Positions 9,636 through 18,676 of a stretch of DNA of 41,679 nt are shown here, one piece after another (within the stretch, counting starts at the first letter, position 1; every line of letters starts with the position of its first letter). The stretch comes from an uncultured Pelagibacteraceae bacterium (GTDB taxonomy: Bacteria > Pseudomonadota > Alphaproteobacteria > Pelagibacterales > Pelagibacteraceae). A program made the translations under genes and the position numbers. The notes below the pieces were generated by a model that worked only from the letters and a program-made list of their open reading frames with translations, searched no databases and was not told the DNA's origin. The stretch covers positions 1 through 41,679 of the forward strand of contig CACLLG010000005.1 in the NCBI GenBank assembly GCA_902607735.1, in the 5' to 3' direction.

Positions 9636-11216
9636 ATGAAATTTGATTACATCATTATTGGCGCAGGTTCAGCTGGATGCGTTCTTGCAAACAGACTGAC
9701 TGAAAATGGAAAGTATCGTGTGGGAATTTTTGAAGCTGGACAATCAAGTGATATTTGGAAAGTAAAAATGCCTCTTGCATTATTGTATACAATGCATGAT
9801 CCAAAATATAATTGGAAATACTATTCAGAACCAGAACCTTATCTAAATAATAGAAGATTGTTTTGTCCTAGAGGAAAAATGATTGGAGGATGTTCAGCTC
9901 ATAATGGAATGGTTTTTGTAAGAGGAAATCAAGACGATTATAAAAGATGGGAATCTTTTGGTTTAAAATCTTGGTCTTATGAAAAAATTTTACCTTATTT
10001 TAAAAAAATTGAGACATGGTCTGAAGGAGAAAATCAATATAGAGGTTCTTTTGGTCTACTTCCTATTAATCAATCCAAAAACGACAACCCTTTATTTAAA
10101 GCCTTTTTAGGAGCTTCCTCAGAAGCAGGGTATAAAATTAATTCAGATATGAATGGAGAATTACAAGAAGGATTTGGAATGTTTGATACAACCATTCACA
10201 AAGGAGAAAGAGCAAGTGTTGCAAAATATTATTTAAATCCTGCAAAAAATAGAAAAAATCTAAATATTTTTTCTAATTCGTTTGTTGAAAAAATTATTTT
10301 TGATGGAAAAAAAGCCATTGGTATTGAGGTAAAAATTAAAAATAAAATTGAAAAAATTTACGCTGAAAAAGAATTAATATTAAGTGCTGGTTCAATTAAT
10401 TCACCGCAATTATTAATGCTTTCGGGAATTGGAGATGTAAATCATTTAAAAGAAAAAGGAATCAACGCTGTTAATGATTTAAAAGGTGTTGGAAAAAATC
10501 TTCAGGATCACTTAGAAACTTACATTATGCAAGAATGCAAAACTTCAGATACTCTTTATACTTATACTAAGTTAATTCCAAAAGTTTTAGCTGGAATTCA
10601 ATGGTTTCTATCTAAGTCAGGCCCTTGTTCCCAATCATATTTAGAAGCTGGAGGATTTACAAAATCTTCTCCTGAAAGAAAAATACCAAATATACAATTT
10701 CATTTTTTTCCATCATTTGTTATTGATCATGGTTTAGTTAATCCAAAGTCACACGGTTATCAGTTACATGCAAGTCCTAACCATCCAAAAAGCAGGGGAT
10801 CAGTTACTCTTAATACATCTGACCCATATGATTATCCAAAAATATTGTTTAACTACTTAGAAGATGAAGATGACTTAAGGCAAACAAGAGAGTCTATTCA
10901 TGTTGCAAGAAAAATCCTATCACAACCTTCTTTTGCAAAACATGCAGGAAAAGAAGTTGGTCCTGGATCTGATAAGCAAAGTGATAATGAATTAAATGAA
11001 TATATTAAATCTAATGCAGAAACTGCTTATCATCCATGCGGAACATGTAAAATGGGATTTGACATAATGGCTGTGGTTGATGAAAATTTAAAAGTTAGAG
11101 GAATTCAAAATTTAAGAGTAGTAGATGCTTCAGTAATGCCTGAAATTCCTAGTGCAAATTTAAATGCTCCAACTCTTATGATTGCAGAAAAAGCTGCTGA
11201 TCTTATTTTAAATTAA
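9636..11216 (+). CDS. GMC family oxidoreductase, choline dehydrogenase (BetA)-like
   Basis: 526 aa; DYIIIGAGSAGCVLANRL, GGCSAHNGMVFVRG, SAGSINSPQLLMLSGIG, YHPCGTCKMG. Confidence 0.9.
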   Translation: MKFDYIIIGAGSAGCVLANRLTENGKYRVGIFEAGQSSDIWKVKMPLALLYTMHDPKYNWKYYSEPEPYLNNRRLFCPRGKMIGGCSAHNGMVFVRGNQDDYKRWESFGLKSWSYEKILPYFKKIETWSEGENQYRGSFGLLPINQSKNDNPLFKAFLGASSEAGYKINSDMNGELQEGFGMFDTTIHKGERASVAKYYLNPAKNRKNLNIFSNSFVEKIIFDGKKAIGIEVKIKNKIEKIYAEKELILSAGSINSPQLLMLSGIGDVNHLKEKGINAVNDLKGVGKNLQDHLETYIMQECKTSDTLYTYTKLIPKVLAGIQWFLSKSGPCSQSYLEAGGFTKSSPERKIPNIQFHFFPSFVIDHGLVNPKSHGYQLHASPNHPKSRGSVTLNTSDPYDYPKILFNYLEDEDDLRQTRESIHVARKILSQPSFAKHAGKEVGPGSDKQSDNELNEYIKSNAETAYHPCGTCKMGFDIMAVVDENLKVRGIQNLRVVDASVMPEIPSANLNAPTLMIAEKAADLILN

Positions 11217-12186
11217 GACTAATTAGACAAATTATCTCAAACATTATAGCAGCCGCAACCATTGAGGTTATATTATTCGGACTATCCTTTGTTGGCATTA
11301 AGCAAGCTACATCTCCACCAATTACATTTCTGCCTTTTAAGCTTTGAAGCAATTTTCTAGCTTCATCCATATTAAATCCTCTAAAAGCAGATTCTATATT
11401 CGCTACTCCGGGGGCTACAGTTGGATCCAAACAATCTAAATCAAAAGTAACGTAAATTGGATTGTCTCCTAATCTTTCTAAAATCATTTTAGTACATTTT
11501 GCATGCCCTAGTTCATTATATTCATCCATAGTTATAACTTGATATCCAATATCATAACTTGCTTGCAGCCAATCTAAAGTTCTTGGGTTTCCTCTTATTC
11601 CAATTTGTGTACTTGTTTTCGGATCAACATTTCCTTGTCTAACGAGATATGAAGCCCAATGTGCGGCAGATTTTTTTGCACCCAAAAAATGATCTAGTTT
11701 TTCATAACAGTCTGTATGCGCATCAAAATGAACAATACTAACTTTTTTACCTTTAGTTAATTTCGAATTTTTTTTTGCTAAACTTTGTAATATCCCACCA
11801 GTAATCGAATGATCACCACCGATTGATACTACTGGTTTTTCAGCTTTTTCGATATGATCGTAAAAACTTGAAATTCTTTCAATGCATTTTTCATTATCAT
11901 TTGCTTCTGGAAAAGGAACATCTCCCAAATCATGAATTTTATTCCGTTTCCATGGATCTATCCCATATTGAAGATGAGATCTTCTTAACATGGCCGAAAT
12001 ATTTCTTACTGCTCTTGGACCTAGGTGTTGGTCTCTTTCTGTTGTTCCATTGCCTGTACTGTGAGGCACTCCTACCAGAGCTATATCGCAGTTTTTTGGA
12101 TCAGAATCATTTTTACATCTAAATAGAGTTGGTATACCCCACCAATAAAGAGTTTCCATCATTATTTGATCTTCTTTTGAAATCAT
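11203..12186 (-). CDS. Ureohydrolase (agmatinase/arginase family)
   Basis: 327 aa; SIGGDHSITGG, HFDAHTD, VTFDLDCLDPTVAPG Mn-binding motifs. Substrate not assignable. Confidence 0.85.
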   Translation of the reverse strand: MISKEDQIMMETLYWWGIPTLFRCKNDSDPKNCDIALVGVPHSTGNGTTERDQHLGPRAVRNISAMLRRSHLQYGIDPWKRNKIHDLGDVPFPEANDNEKCIERISSFYDHIEKAEKPVVSIGGDHSITGGILQSLAKKNSKLTKGKKVSIVHFDAHTDCYEKLDHFLGAKKSAAHWASYLVRQGNVDPKTSTQIGIRGNPRTLDWLQASYDIGYQVITMDEYNELGHAKCTKMILERLGDNPIYVTFDLDCLDPTVAPGVANIESAFRGFNMDEARKLLQSLKGRNVIGGDVACLMPTKDSPNNITSMVAAAIMFEIICLISLNLK

Positions 12187-12240
12187 GAATTTTATCTTAC
12201 ATGAATAAAAAATGTTTAAGAAGTAAAAAAAATGAGATAG

Positions 12241-13197
12241 ATGTTGACGTTCATGAAAAATAATAATCCCAAAGGTATTATTTACATCTTGTTAGGCATG
12301 CTAGCCTTTTCAGTACAAGATTCCATTATGAAATATATTTATAACGTTGCTTCATTGTATGAAGTTTATTTAATAAGAACAGTAATCAGTTTTGTAATTA
12401 TTGCATTATTTTTAAAAATTACAAAAAAACCAATTATATTTAAAACCCAATATCCTCTTTTAACATTTTGCAGAGTAATACTTTTCTTTTTTGGATTCAG
12501 CTTTTTTTATGTTTCTTTAACCGTACTGCCTTTGGTTACTGCTACCGCTTTATTCTTTGTCACTCCTTTTTTAATTACAATTTTTGCAAAATTTTTTTTA
12601 AAAGAACAAATAGGCCCCAGAAGATGGTTCGCTGTAATAATTGGTTTTGTAGGAATTTACATAATATTAAATCCTGATTTTAGTAATTTTGATTATATAA
12701 CTTTAACCCCTATTCTATGCGCTTTTTGCTATTCGTTGTCTATGATAATCATAAAATTAACTTCTGAAAAAGATAATGTATATACACAAACATTCACATT
12801 TTATTTTGGTGCAATAATTTTTAGTATTATTATTTATTTTGTTGCTGGTGATGGTCAATACAACACAATCGATCATCCTGCTTCTCAATATATTTTTCGT
12901 GAGTGGTTCACCAACCTAGAGGCTTCTTTGTTATTAATGATTGCTACTGGCTTTACAGCATCTCTTGCTTTTCTTTTTATTTTTACAGCTTACCGAGTAG
13001 CATCTCCTGCGGTGGTATCACCTTTCGAATATTCAATACTTGTGTGGTCTTCTCTTAGCGGATGGTATTTCTTTAATGAAATTCCAGATTTAAAAACAAT
13101 ATTTGGAATACTTTTAATTGTGTGTGGGGGTATTTATATTTTTATCCGTGAAAAGGCACAAGATCAATCTATTGTAACTGAAAAACCACTTCGATAA
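12241..13197 (+). CDS. DMT superfamily (EamA) transporter
   Basis: 318 aa, 10 TM, MLAFSVQDSIMKYI, VTPFLITIFAKFFLKEQIG. Confidence 0.85.
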   Translation: MLTFMKNNNPKGIIYILLGMLAFSVQDSIMKYIYNVASLYEVYLIRTVISFVIIALFLKITKKPIIFKTQYPLLTFCRVILFFFGFSFFYVSLTVLPLVTATALFFVTPFLITIFAKFFLKEQIGPRRWFAVIIGFVGIYIILNPDFSNFDYITLTPILCAFCYSLSMIIIKLTSEKDNVYTQTFTFYFGAIIFSIIIYFVAGDGQYNTIDHPASQYIFREWFTNLEASLLLMIATGFTASLAFLFIFTAYRVASPAVVSPFEYSILVWSSLSGWYFFNEIPDLKTIFGILLIVCGGIYIFIREKAQDQSIVTEKPLR

Positions 13198-13665
13198 CTA
13201 TTTTTTTAATTTTCCTGAAAAAAATAATTTATCAGTATTAAACTTTGATAAATTATTTTTTATAAAATCATCCATAAGCTTTGCTCTGTCTGGATCAAAC
13301 TCAATAACCTTCCTTTTGTTGAGGTCCACATATAAAGACAGCACTTCATTTGTGGCAGCAAGATATTTTTTTTCTTTATGAAACATAGAAAGTCGATAAT
13401 GAATTCTTTTTTTATCATGATCAACATAAGTAACTTGAGTTTCAACTTCTTCTCCTAATCTAACTTCCTGGTTATAGGTTGTATACATCTCTGCTACAAA
13501 AGTAGTTTTTTTATTCTCTTTGGCGGACTCTCCCCCCATTTTAAAATTGTCTAACATAACGTCAGCGGCTATATCAAAAATACGCACATAGTAAGCCACA
13601 TTTAGGTGATTATTATAATCTGTATATTCTTTTATTACTTTTTCTGTTTTTAAAATCATGTTCAT
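13198..13665 (-). CDS. Hotdog-fold thioesterase (candidate betainyl-CoA thioesterase)
   Basis: 155 aa; TDYNNHLNVAYYVRIFDIAAD (4HBT-type). Adjacent and divergent to a BKACE gene, as expected for a CdhB-like role. Confidence 0.75.
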   Translation of the reverse strand: MNMILKTEKVIKEYTDYNNHLNVAYYVRIFDIAADVMLDNFKMGGESAKENKKTTFVAEMYTTYNQEVRLGEEVETQVTYVDHDKKRIHYRLSMFHKEKKYLAATNEVLSLYVDLNKRKVIEFDPDRAKLMDDFIKNNLSKFNTDKLFFSGKLKK

Positions 13666-13693
13666 TTAATATAGTATATTTTCTTAAAAAAAA

Positions 13694-14581
13694 ATGAACA
13701 ATAAAGTATTTATCTCATGCGCAGTTACTGGATCAGGTGATACAGCAAAAAAACATCCTGATTTACCAAAAACACCTGAACAAATTGCTAAAGCTGCAAT
13801 CGAAGCTGCTAAAGCTGGGGCTGCTATTGCTCATATCCATGTTAGAGAAAAAGATGGAAAGCCAAGTAGAAGATTAGAATTATATAAAGAGGTTGTTGAT
13901 AGAGTTCGTTCGAGTGATACGGATGTGGTATTAAATTTAACTACTGGTATGGGGGGTGATCTCGATATTGGACAAGGAAAAAATCCTTTGGAATTTGGTC
14001 CATTAACAGATATGGCTAATGTTTATGAAAGAATTGCTAATGCAGAACAATTTTTACCGGAAATATGTACTCTAGATTGCGGAACTTTAAACTTTGGAGA
14101 CGGTTCTGTAATTACAGTAAATACCCCTAATGATTTAAGAAAAGCTGCTAAAAGATTACAAGAAATAAATGTCAAACCTGAAATAGAAGCCTTTGATTTA
14201 GGAAATATGTGGTTTGGTGCTCAATTATATAAAGAAGGCTTATTGAATGATCCACCAATGTTTCAAATGTGTCTTGGCATACCATGGGGTGCGCCAGCTA
14301 CGACTTCGGCTATGCAAGCAATGAAAGATGTAATGCCAAAAGAAGGTATTTGGTCAGGCTTTGCAATTTCAAAAAATGAAATGCCTTTTGTTGCTCAAAC
14401 GGTAGTTATGGGAGGAAACCCAAGAGTGGGGCTTGAAGATAATTTATATTTATCTAAAGGAAAACTAGCTACTAACGCTCAATTAGTTGAAAAAGCAATA
14501 AGAATTGTAAACGATCTTGGTGTATCAACTATGACTCCTGCTGAAACTAGAGAAAAACTAAAGTTAAAAAATTATAAATAA
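13694..14581 (+). CDS. BKACE (beta-keto acid cleavage enzyme, DUF849), candidate 3-dehydrocarnitine cleavage enzyme
   Basis: 295 aa; FISCAVTGSG, AAIAHIHVREKDGKPSR, VNLTTGMGG, PEIEAFDLGNM. The substrate call rests on context. Confidence 0.85.
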   Translation: MNNKVFISCAVTGSGDTAKKHPDLPKTPEQIAKAAIEAAKAGAAIAHIHVREKDGKPSRRLELYKEVVDRVRSSDTDVVLNLTTGMGGDLDIGQGKNPLEFGPLTDMANVYERIANAEQFLPEICTLDCGTLNFGDGSVITVNTPNDLRKAAKRLQEINVKPEIEAFDLGNMWFGAQLYKEGLLNDPPMFQMCLGIPWGAPATTSAMQAMKDVMPKEGIWSGFAISKNEMPFVAQTVVMGGNPRVGLEDNLYLSKGKLATNAQLVEKAIRIVNDLGVSTMTPAETREKLKLKNYK

Positions 14582-15370
14582 TTAGTCTAACCTTAAAGCA
14601 TTTCCATCAACTCCAATAACTTGACCGGAAATTCTTTCAGCCTCTTCTGAAATTAAAAAAGAACAAAATTTACCAATATCTTCTTCATATATCCAACAAT
14701 TCATAGAAGCCATTGATATAAATTCTTTTTCTATCTTTTTTTTTGAAGTTTTTAAAAAATTTGCTTTATCTTTTATTACTCTTACCATTCGATTGCCTTT
14801 GATGGTACCAGGACAAATTGCATTAACACGAATTTTAAATTTTCCAAGTTCCATGGCTAAAGTTTTCGTTAGACCAACAACAGCCCATTTGCTTGCCGCA
14901 TAAGGAGATCTTAGTGGAAATCCCATAATACCAGCACCAGAAGAAACATTTATGATTGATCCTCCTTTATTTTTTTTAAGCATAGGTATTGCTAGTTTTG
15001 TGAAATAAAAATGGCTAACAACATTAACTTTAAGTGTTTTTTCCCAATCTTCAGAGTTTAATTTTTCAATTGTTCCTGTTGGTCCCGCAACACCAACATT
15101 ATTTATTAACGCACTAATCTTTTTACTTTTTTTTCTAATTTTGTCAAAAAAATTTTTTACATCATATTCATCTGAAGCATCACATTCGTATACAAATAAT
15201 CGTTTGTTATTTAATGGGTGTTTTTTTATTTTATTTATGCTTTTAATATTAATATCGCAAAGATAAACGTCTGCACCTTTGGATAGACATATTTTTGCTA
15301 TTGCCCAACCTATTCCAGATGCTCCAGCTGAAATAACTATTTTTTTATTTTTTAAATTTAACAGCGCCAT
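14582..15370 (-). CDS. Short-chain dehydrogenase/reductase (SDR)
   Basis: 262 aa; SAGASGIGWAIAK, NNVGVAGP, YAASKWAVVGLTKTLA (YxxxK), CPGTI. Confidence 0.9.
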   Translation of the reverse strand: MALLNLKNKKIVISAGASGIGWAIAKICLSKGADVYLCDINIKSINKIKKHPLNNKRLFVYECDASDEYDVKNFFDKIRKKSKKISALINNVGVAGPTGTIEKLNSEDWEKTLKVNVVSHFYFTKLAIPMLKKNKGGSIINVSSGAGIMGFPLRSPYAASKWAVVGLTKTLAMELGKFKIRVNAICPGTIKGNRMVRVIKDKANFLKTSKKKIEKEFISMASMNCWIYEEDIGKFCSFLISEEAERISGQVIGVDGNALRLD

Positions 15371-16400
15371 TAGAGTGGGTTTTAGTTAAAGCAATGGATA
15401 ATTCTTTGTCAGTAATATATCCTTTTACATTTCCACTTTTGTCAACCACTTCAACTATTGCTGGAGTTAAACAAACTTTAGGCAAAAATTCATCTAAGAA
15501 AGAGTCTTCATTAACTTTAATAGTATTTGAATTTTTTGATCCTTTAAATTTTTGTGGTGATACCATGATTATTTTAGCTTTAATTACTTTGGCGCGATTT
15601 ACATCTTTAACAAATGCAGCTACATAATCATCCGCTGGTTTCATAATAATATCTATAGGAGTTCCTACTTGAACTAATCTTCCTCCATTTAAAATTCCTA
15701 TGTGATCACCTAATCTTAATGATTCATCTAAATCATGAGTTATAAAAACGATTGTTTTTTTTAATTCTGCTTGCAAATCAATAAGTTGTTTTTGCATATC
15801 GCTTCTAATAAGTGGATCAAGTGCACTAAAGGCTTCATCCATGAGCATAATATCTGTATTAGTTGCTAATGCGCGAGCTAAACCAACTCGTTGCTGCATA
15901 CCGCCCGATAATTGATTTGGGTACATATGTTCAAAACCATTTAGACCAACAGCATCTATTTTTTCCATAGCAACTTTTTCTATTTCATTTTTTTCTTTAC
16001 CTTGAACTTCAAGACCATAACCAATATTTTGGATTACAGTTTTGTGTGGAAATAATCCAAATCTTTGAAAAACCATACTCATCTTATGTCTTCTAAATTC
16101 AATTAAATTTTTTTGATCTAATTCCATTACATTAGTACCTTCCACAGATACCTCTCCTGAAGTTGGGTCAATTAATCTATTAATATGTCGAATAAGAGTT
16201 GATTTTCCTGATCCAGATAAACCCATACAAACGAAAGTTTCACCCTCTTCCACACTTATAGAAACATTATCAAGTCCAACTGTATGACCTGTTTTTTCTA
16301 AAACTTCCTCTTTTGTGGCTCCTTCTTGAACCATAGGAAGTACTTTGGATGGATTTTCACCAAAAATTTTATATACATTTTTTATTTCTATTTTAGACAT
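15345..16400 (-). CDS. proV: Glycine betaine/proline-type ABC transporter ATP-binding protein
   Basis: 351 aa; GLSGSGKSTL Walker A, LSGGMQQRVGLARAL, LMDEAFSALDPLIR, FITHDLDES; C-terminal region with an apparent partial CBS domain. Confidence 0.9.
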   Translation of the reverse strand: MSKIEIKNVYKIFGENPSKVLPMVQEGATKEEVLEKTGHTVGLDNVSISVEEGETFVCMGLSGSGKSTLIRHINRLIDPTSGEVSVEGTNVMELDQKNLIEFRRHKMSMVFQRFGLFPHKTVIQNIGYGLEVQGKEKNEIEKVAMEKIDAVGLNGFEHMYPNQLSGGMQQRVGLARALATNTDIMLMDEAFSALDPLIRSDMQKQLIDLQAELKKTIVFITHDLDESLRLGDHIGILNGGRLVQVGTPIDIIMKPADDYVAAFVKDVNRAKVIKAKIIMVSPQKFKGSKNSNTIKVNEDSFLDEFLPKVCLTPAIVEVVDKSGNVKGYITDKELSIALTKTHSNGAVKFKK

Positions 16401-17410
16401 TATTTTTTCTTTGTATGATGAACTCTTTCTTGCATTCTTTCACCATATGATTGCGTAATTCTATCAAAAATTATAGCTAAAAGTACAATAGCTATTCCCG
16501 CTTCAGTAGCCATACCAACATTTAGTTGTTGTAATCCAAGTAATACTTCATCTCCAATTCCTCTAGTACCTATCATAGAAGCGATGACCACCATCGCTAA
16601 AGACATCATGGTGCATTGGTTAATTCCCTGCATTATATTAGGTAAAGCTAAAGGTAATTGTACCCCCAGTAATTTTTGCTTCTTATTAGCTCCAAAAGCT
16701 TCTGCGGCTTCAATTACTTCTTTATCAACTAATCTTATTCCGAGGTCGGTTAATCTTATAAGCGGTGGCACTGCGTAAACAAAAATAGCAAAGATTGCTG
16801 GGACAGCACCCAATCCAAATAATAAAATCCCTGGAATTAAATAACAAAAGCTTGGTATTGTTTGCATTAAATCAAGGATAGGTAATAACGCATTACGCAC
16901 TTTTTTATTTCTTGCCATCATAATACCTATAGGAATGCCAATTACTAAACAAAGCAACATTCCAATAATGACAATGGTTGTTGTCATTATACATTTATCC
17001 CAGTATCTAGGGCTAAGAAATCCAAGAAAAAAAACGCAGAAAGCAACCATTATAGTTGTTCCCATTTGTTTTCCACTTGCGAAGTAAGCAAGCAATATAA
17101 CAGATATCATAAGTATTGGCCAAGGAAGAGCCACTAAGAAATTTTTCATTTTACCATATAGACCTAGTAAGAAAAAATTGATTCCTTCAAACATAATTCC
17201 GTATTTTACAATCAGAATATCAAACCATTTATTTAGAAATGGCATTAATGGAAAGTCTAACCATTTAGGCCAGTCTCCTAACCAAGAAGGATCTGTAAAT
17301 AAAACTGAAACGCTTTCAGGTCTATATTTCGAGGTTGTGTAAGCAACAACAACCATTACTACAAAAATTACTAAATAAACTAAATTAATATATTTTTTAT
17401 ACTTTCCCAT
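16400..17410 (-). CDS. proW: Glycine betaine/proline-type ABC transporter permease
   Basis: 336 aa; IGIMMARNKKVRNALLPILDLMQTIPSFCYLIPGILLFGLGAVPAIFAIFVYAVPPLIRLTDLGIR, EAAEAFGANKKQKLLGVQLPLALPNIMQGINQ. Confidence 0.92.
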   Translation of the reverse strand: MGKYKKYINLVYLVIFVVMVVVAYTTSKYRPESVSVLFTDPSWLGDWPKWLDFPLMPFLNKWFDILIVKYGIMFEGINFFLLGLYGKMKNFLVALPWPILMISVILLAYFASGKQMGTTIMVAFCVFFLGFLSPRYWDKCIMTTTIVIIGMLLCLVIGIPIGIMMARNKKVRNALLPILDLMQTIPSFCYLIPGILLFGLGAVPAIFAIFVYAVPPLIRLTDLGIRLVDKEVIEAAEAFGANKKQKLLGVQLPLALPNIMQGINQCTMMSLAMVVIASMIGTRGIGDEVLLGLQQLNVGMATEAGIAIVLLAIIFDRITQSYGERMQERVHHTKKK

Positions 17411-17420
17411 CTATATACCT

Positions 17421-17455
17421 AAAAAAAACTAAGAGCCCGTTAGGGCTCTTAGTTT
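17421..17455 (-). terminator. Intrinsic terminator/attenuator between proX-like and proW genes
   Basis: Arms AAACTAAGAGCCC (17426-17438) and GGGCTCTTAGTTT (17443-17455), 4-nt loop; on the minus strand it ends in an uninterrupted T run. Confidence 0.9.
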
Positions 17456-17470
17456 AAGATTTTTTAAAAA

Positions 17471-18496
17471 TTAAAGCGCAGCTTTAACTTTGTCTGCAAC
17501 ATCTGCTGGAACCCATTTAGTCCATGAATCAGAGGACTTTAAGTAATTCTTAGCAGTTGCTTCCATATCTCCACCGGATTCATCAATATAGAAAGCAAGT
17601 GATTTGTTAACTTCAGCTGTTGGTAATGAGTACTGTTTAACAAAGTCAATGATTGGTTTGTTTGCTGGGTCGTTTGCAAACTTAGTCGTAGCTGATTTTG
17701 TTAAAGCCATGTCCACATAAGCACTAGCACATGTATCTGTGTATGCTTCAGGTCCATCAGCTTTAATTTTTTCAACTACTGCCATCATTTTTGTCCAACA
17801 AGCATTGTCGTATGCTGGTTCTTTAAGTTGAACAAGATCAACTTTTCCCATTAGACCTGTTGGTGTCCAGTAGTAAGAAAATACTGGCTTACCTTTTTTA
17901 AATGCACCGGCAATCGCTGCATCTAACGCTCCACCAGAACCTGGGTCAAAGTTAGTATAGAATTCATCTAGACCATAAACTTTGTGTTTAACCAAATTAA
18001 TCGTGTAGCAAGTCCATCCTGAAATACAGCTAGTCATTCTGCCTTTTCCAGGCGCCTCAGGATCAGCAAATAGTTTTGCTATCTCAGGCTTTTTCATATC
18101 TTCAACACTTTTTAAATTGTACTTATCTGAAGTAGCTTTATCTACGTAAAACCCTTGCGTAGATGAAGGAGTATTTACTCCAAGTTCAACGATTTGTCCT
18201 TTTGCAACAGCTTCTTCGTGCATTTGAACAATATTGTCTCTCCAAACTTCAGTAATAATATCAAGTTGCTGATCGTAGTGAGCAGCCATAATTGGACTAG
18301 TACTACCTTTTGTAACTTCAACAGAACAGCCATATCCTTTTTCAAGAATAAAACCGACTATTGCTGTATGGACGTTCGCACTATCCCAATCAAAATCTCC
18401 CAAATGTACTTTGCAAGCAGCATTGGCGCTAGTTGAACCTAGTGCCATTACTCCAGCAAATACAAAAGAAAGTATTAATTTTTTAAGAAATTTCAT
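17471..18496 (-). CDS. proX: Glycine betaine/quaternary amine ABC transporter substrate-binding protein
   Basis: 341 aa; signal peptide MKFLKKLILSFVFAGVMALGSTSANA; VHLGDFDWDSANVHTAIVGFILEKGYGCSVE; GWTCYTINLVKHKVYGLDEFY. Confidence 0.88.
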   Translation of the reverse strand: MKFLKKLILSFVFAGVMALGSTSANAACKVHLGDFDWDSANVHTAIVGFILEKGYGCSVEVTKGSTSPIMAAHYDQQLDIITEVWRDNIVQMHEEAVAKGQIVELGVNTPSSTQGFYVDKATSDKYNLKSVEDMKKPEIAKLFADPEAPGKGRMTSCISGWTCYTINLVKHKVYGLDEFYTNFDPGSGGALDAAIAGAFKKGKPVFSYYWTPTGLMGKVDLVQLKEPAYDNACWTKMMAVVEKIKADGPEAYTDTCASAYVDMALTKSATTKFANDPANKPIIDFVKQYSLPTAEVNKSLAFYIDESGGDMEATAKNYLKSSDSWTKWVPADVADKVKAAL

Positions 18497-18622
18497 TAAA
18501 TTTCCCTCCCTTTTATTAGTTTAAACTGGCGTATTACAACGTGAAATCATCAAAAAAACAACCCTTTTTAGTAGTCAGAAATAGTCCATACATAAGAGTG
18601 TTTTTTTGGCCTTCAAAATATT

Positions 18623-18643
18623 AATTCAATTATTAATTGAATT
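18623..18643. promoter_or_regulatory. 21-nt palindrome in divergent intergenic region (candidate operator)
   Basis: AATTCAATTA-T-TAATTGAATT, perfect 10-bp arms with a 1-nt spacer, between proX (-) and the BBOX-like gene (+). Confidence 0.5.
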
Positions 18644-18676
18644 GAAAATTTAATAAAATAAAATAATCATATTTGT

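Noticed and set aside
11823-12122. 99-aa + strand ORF
   Set aside because: Antisense to the well-supported ureohydrolase.
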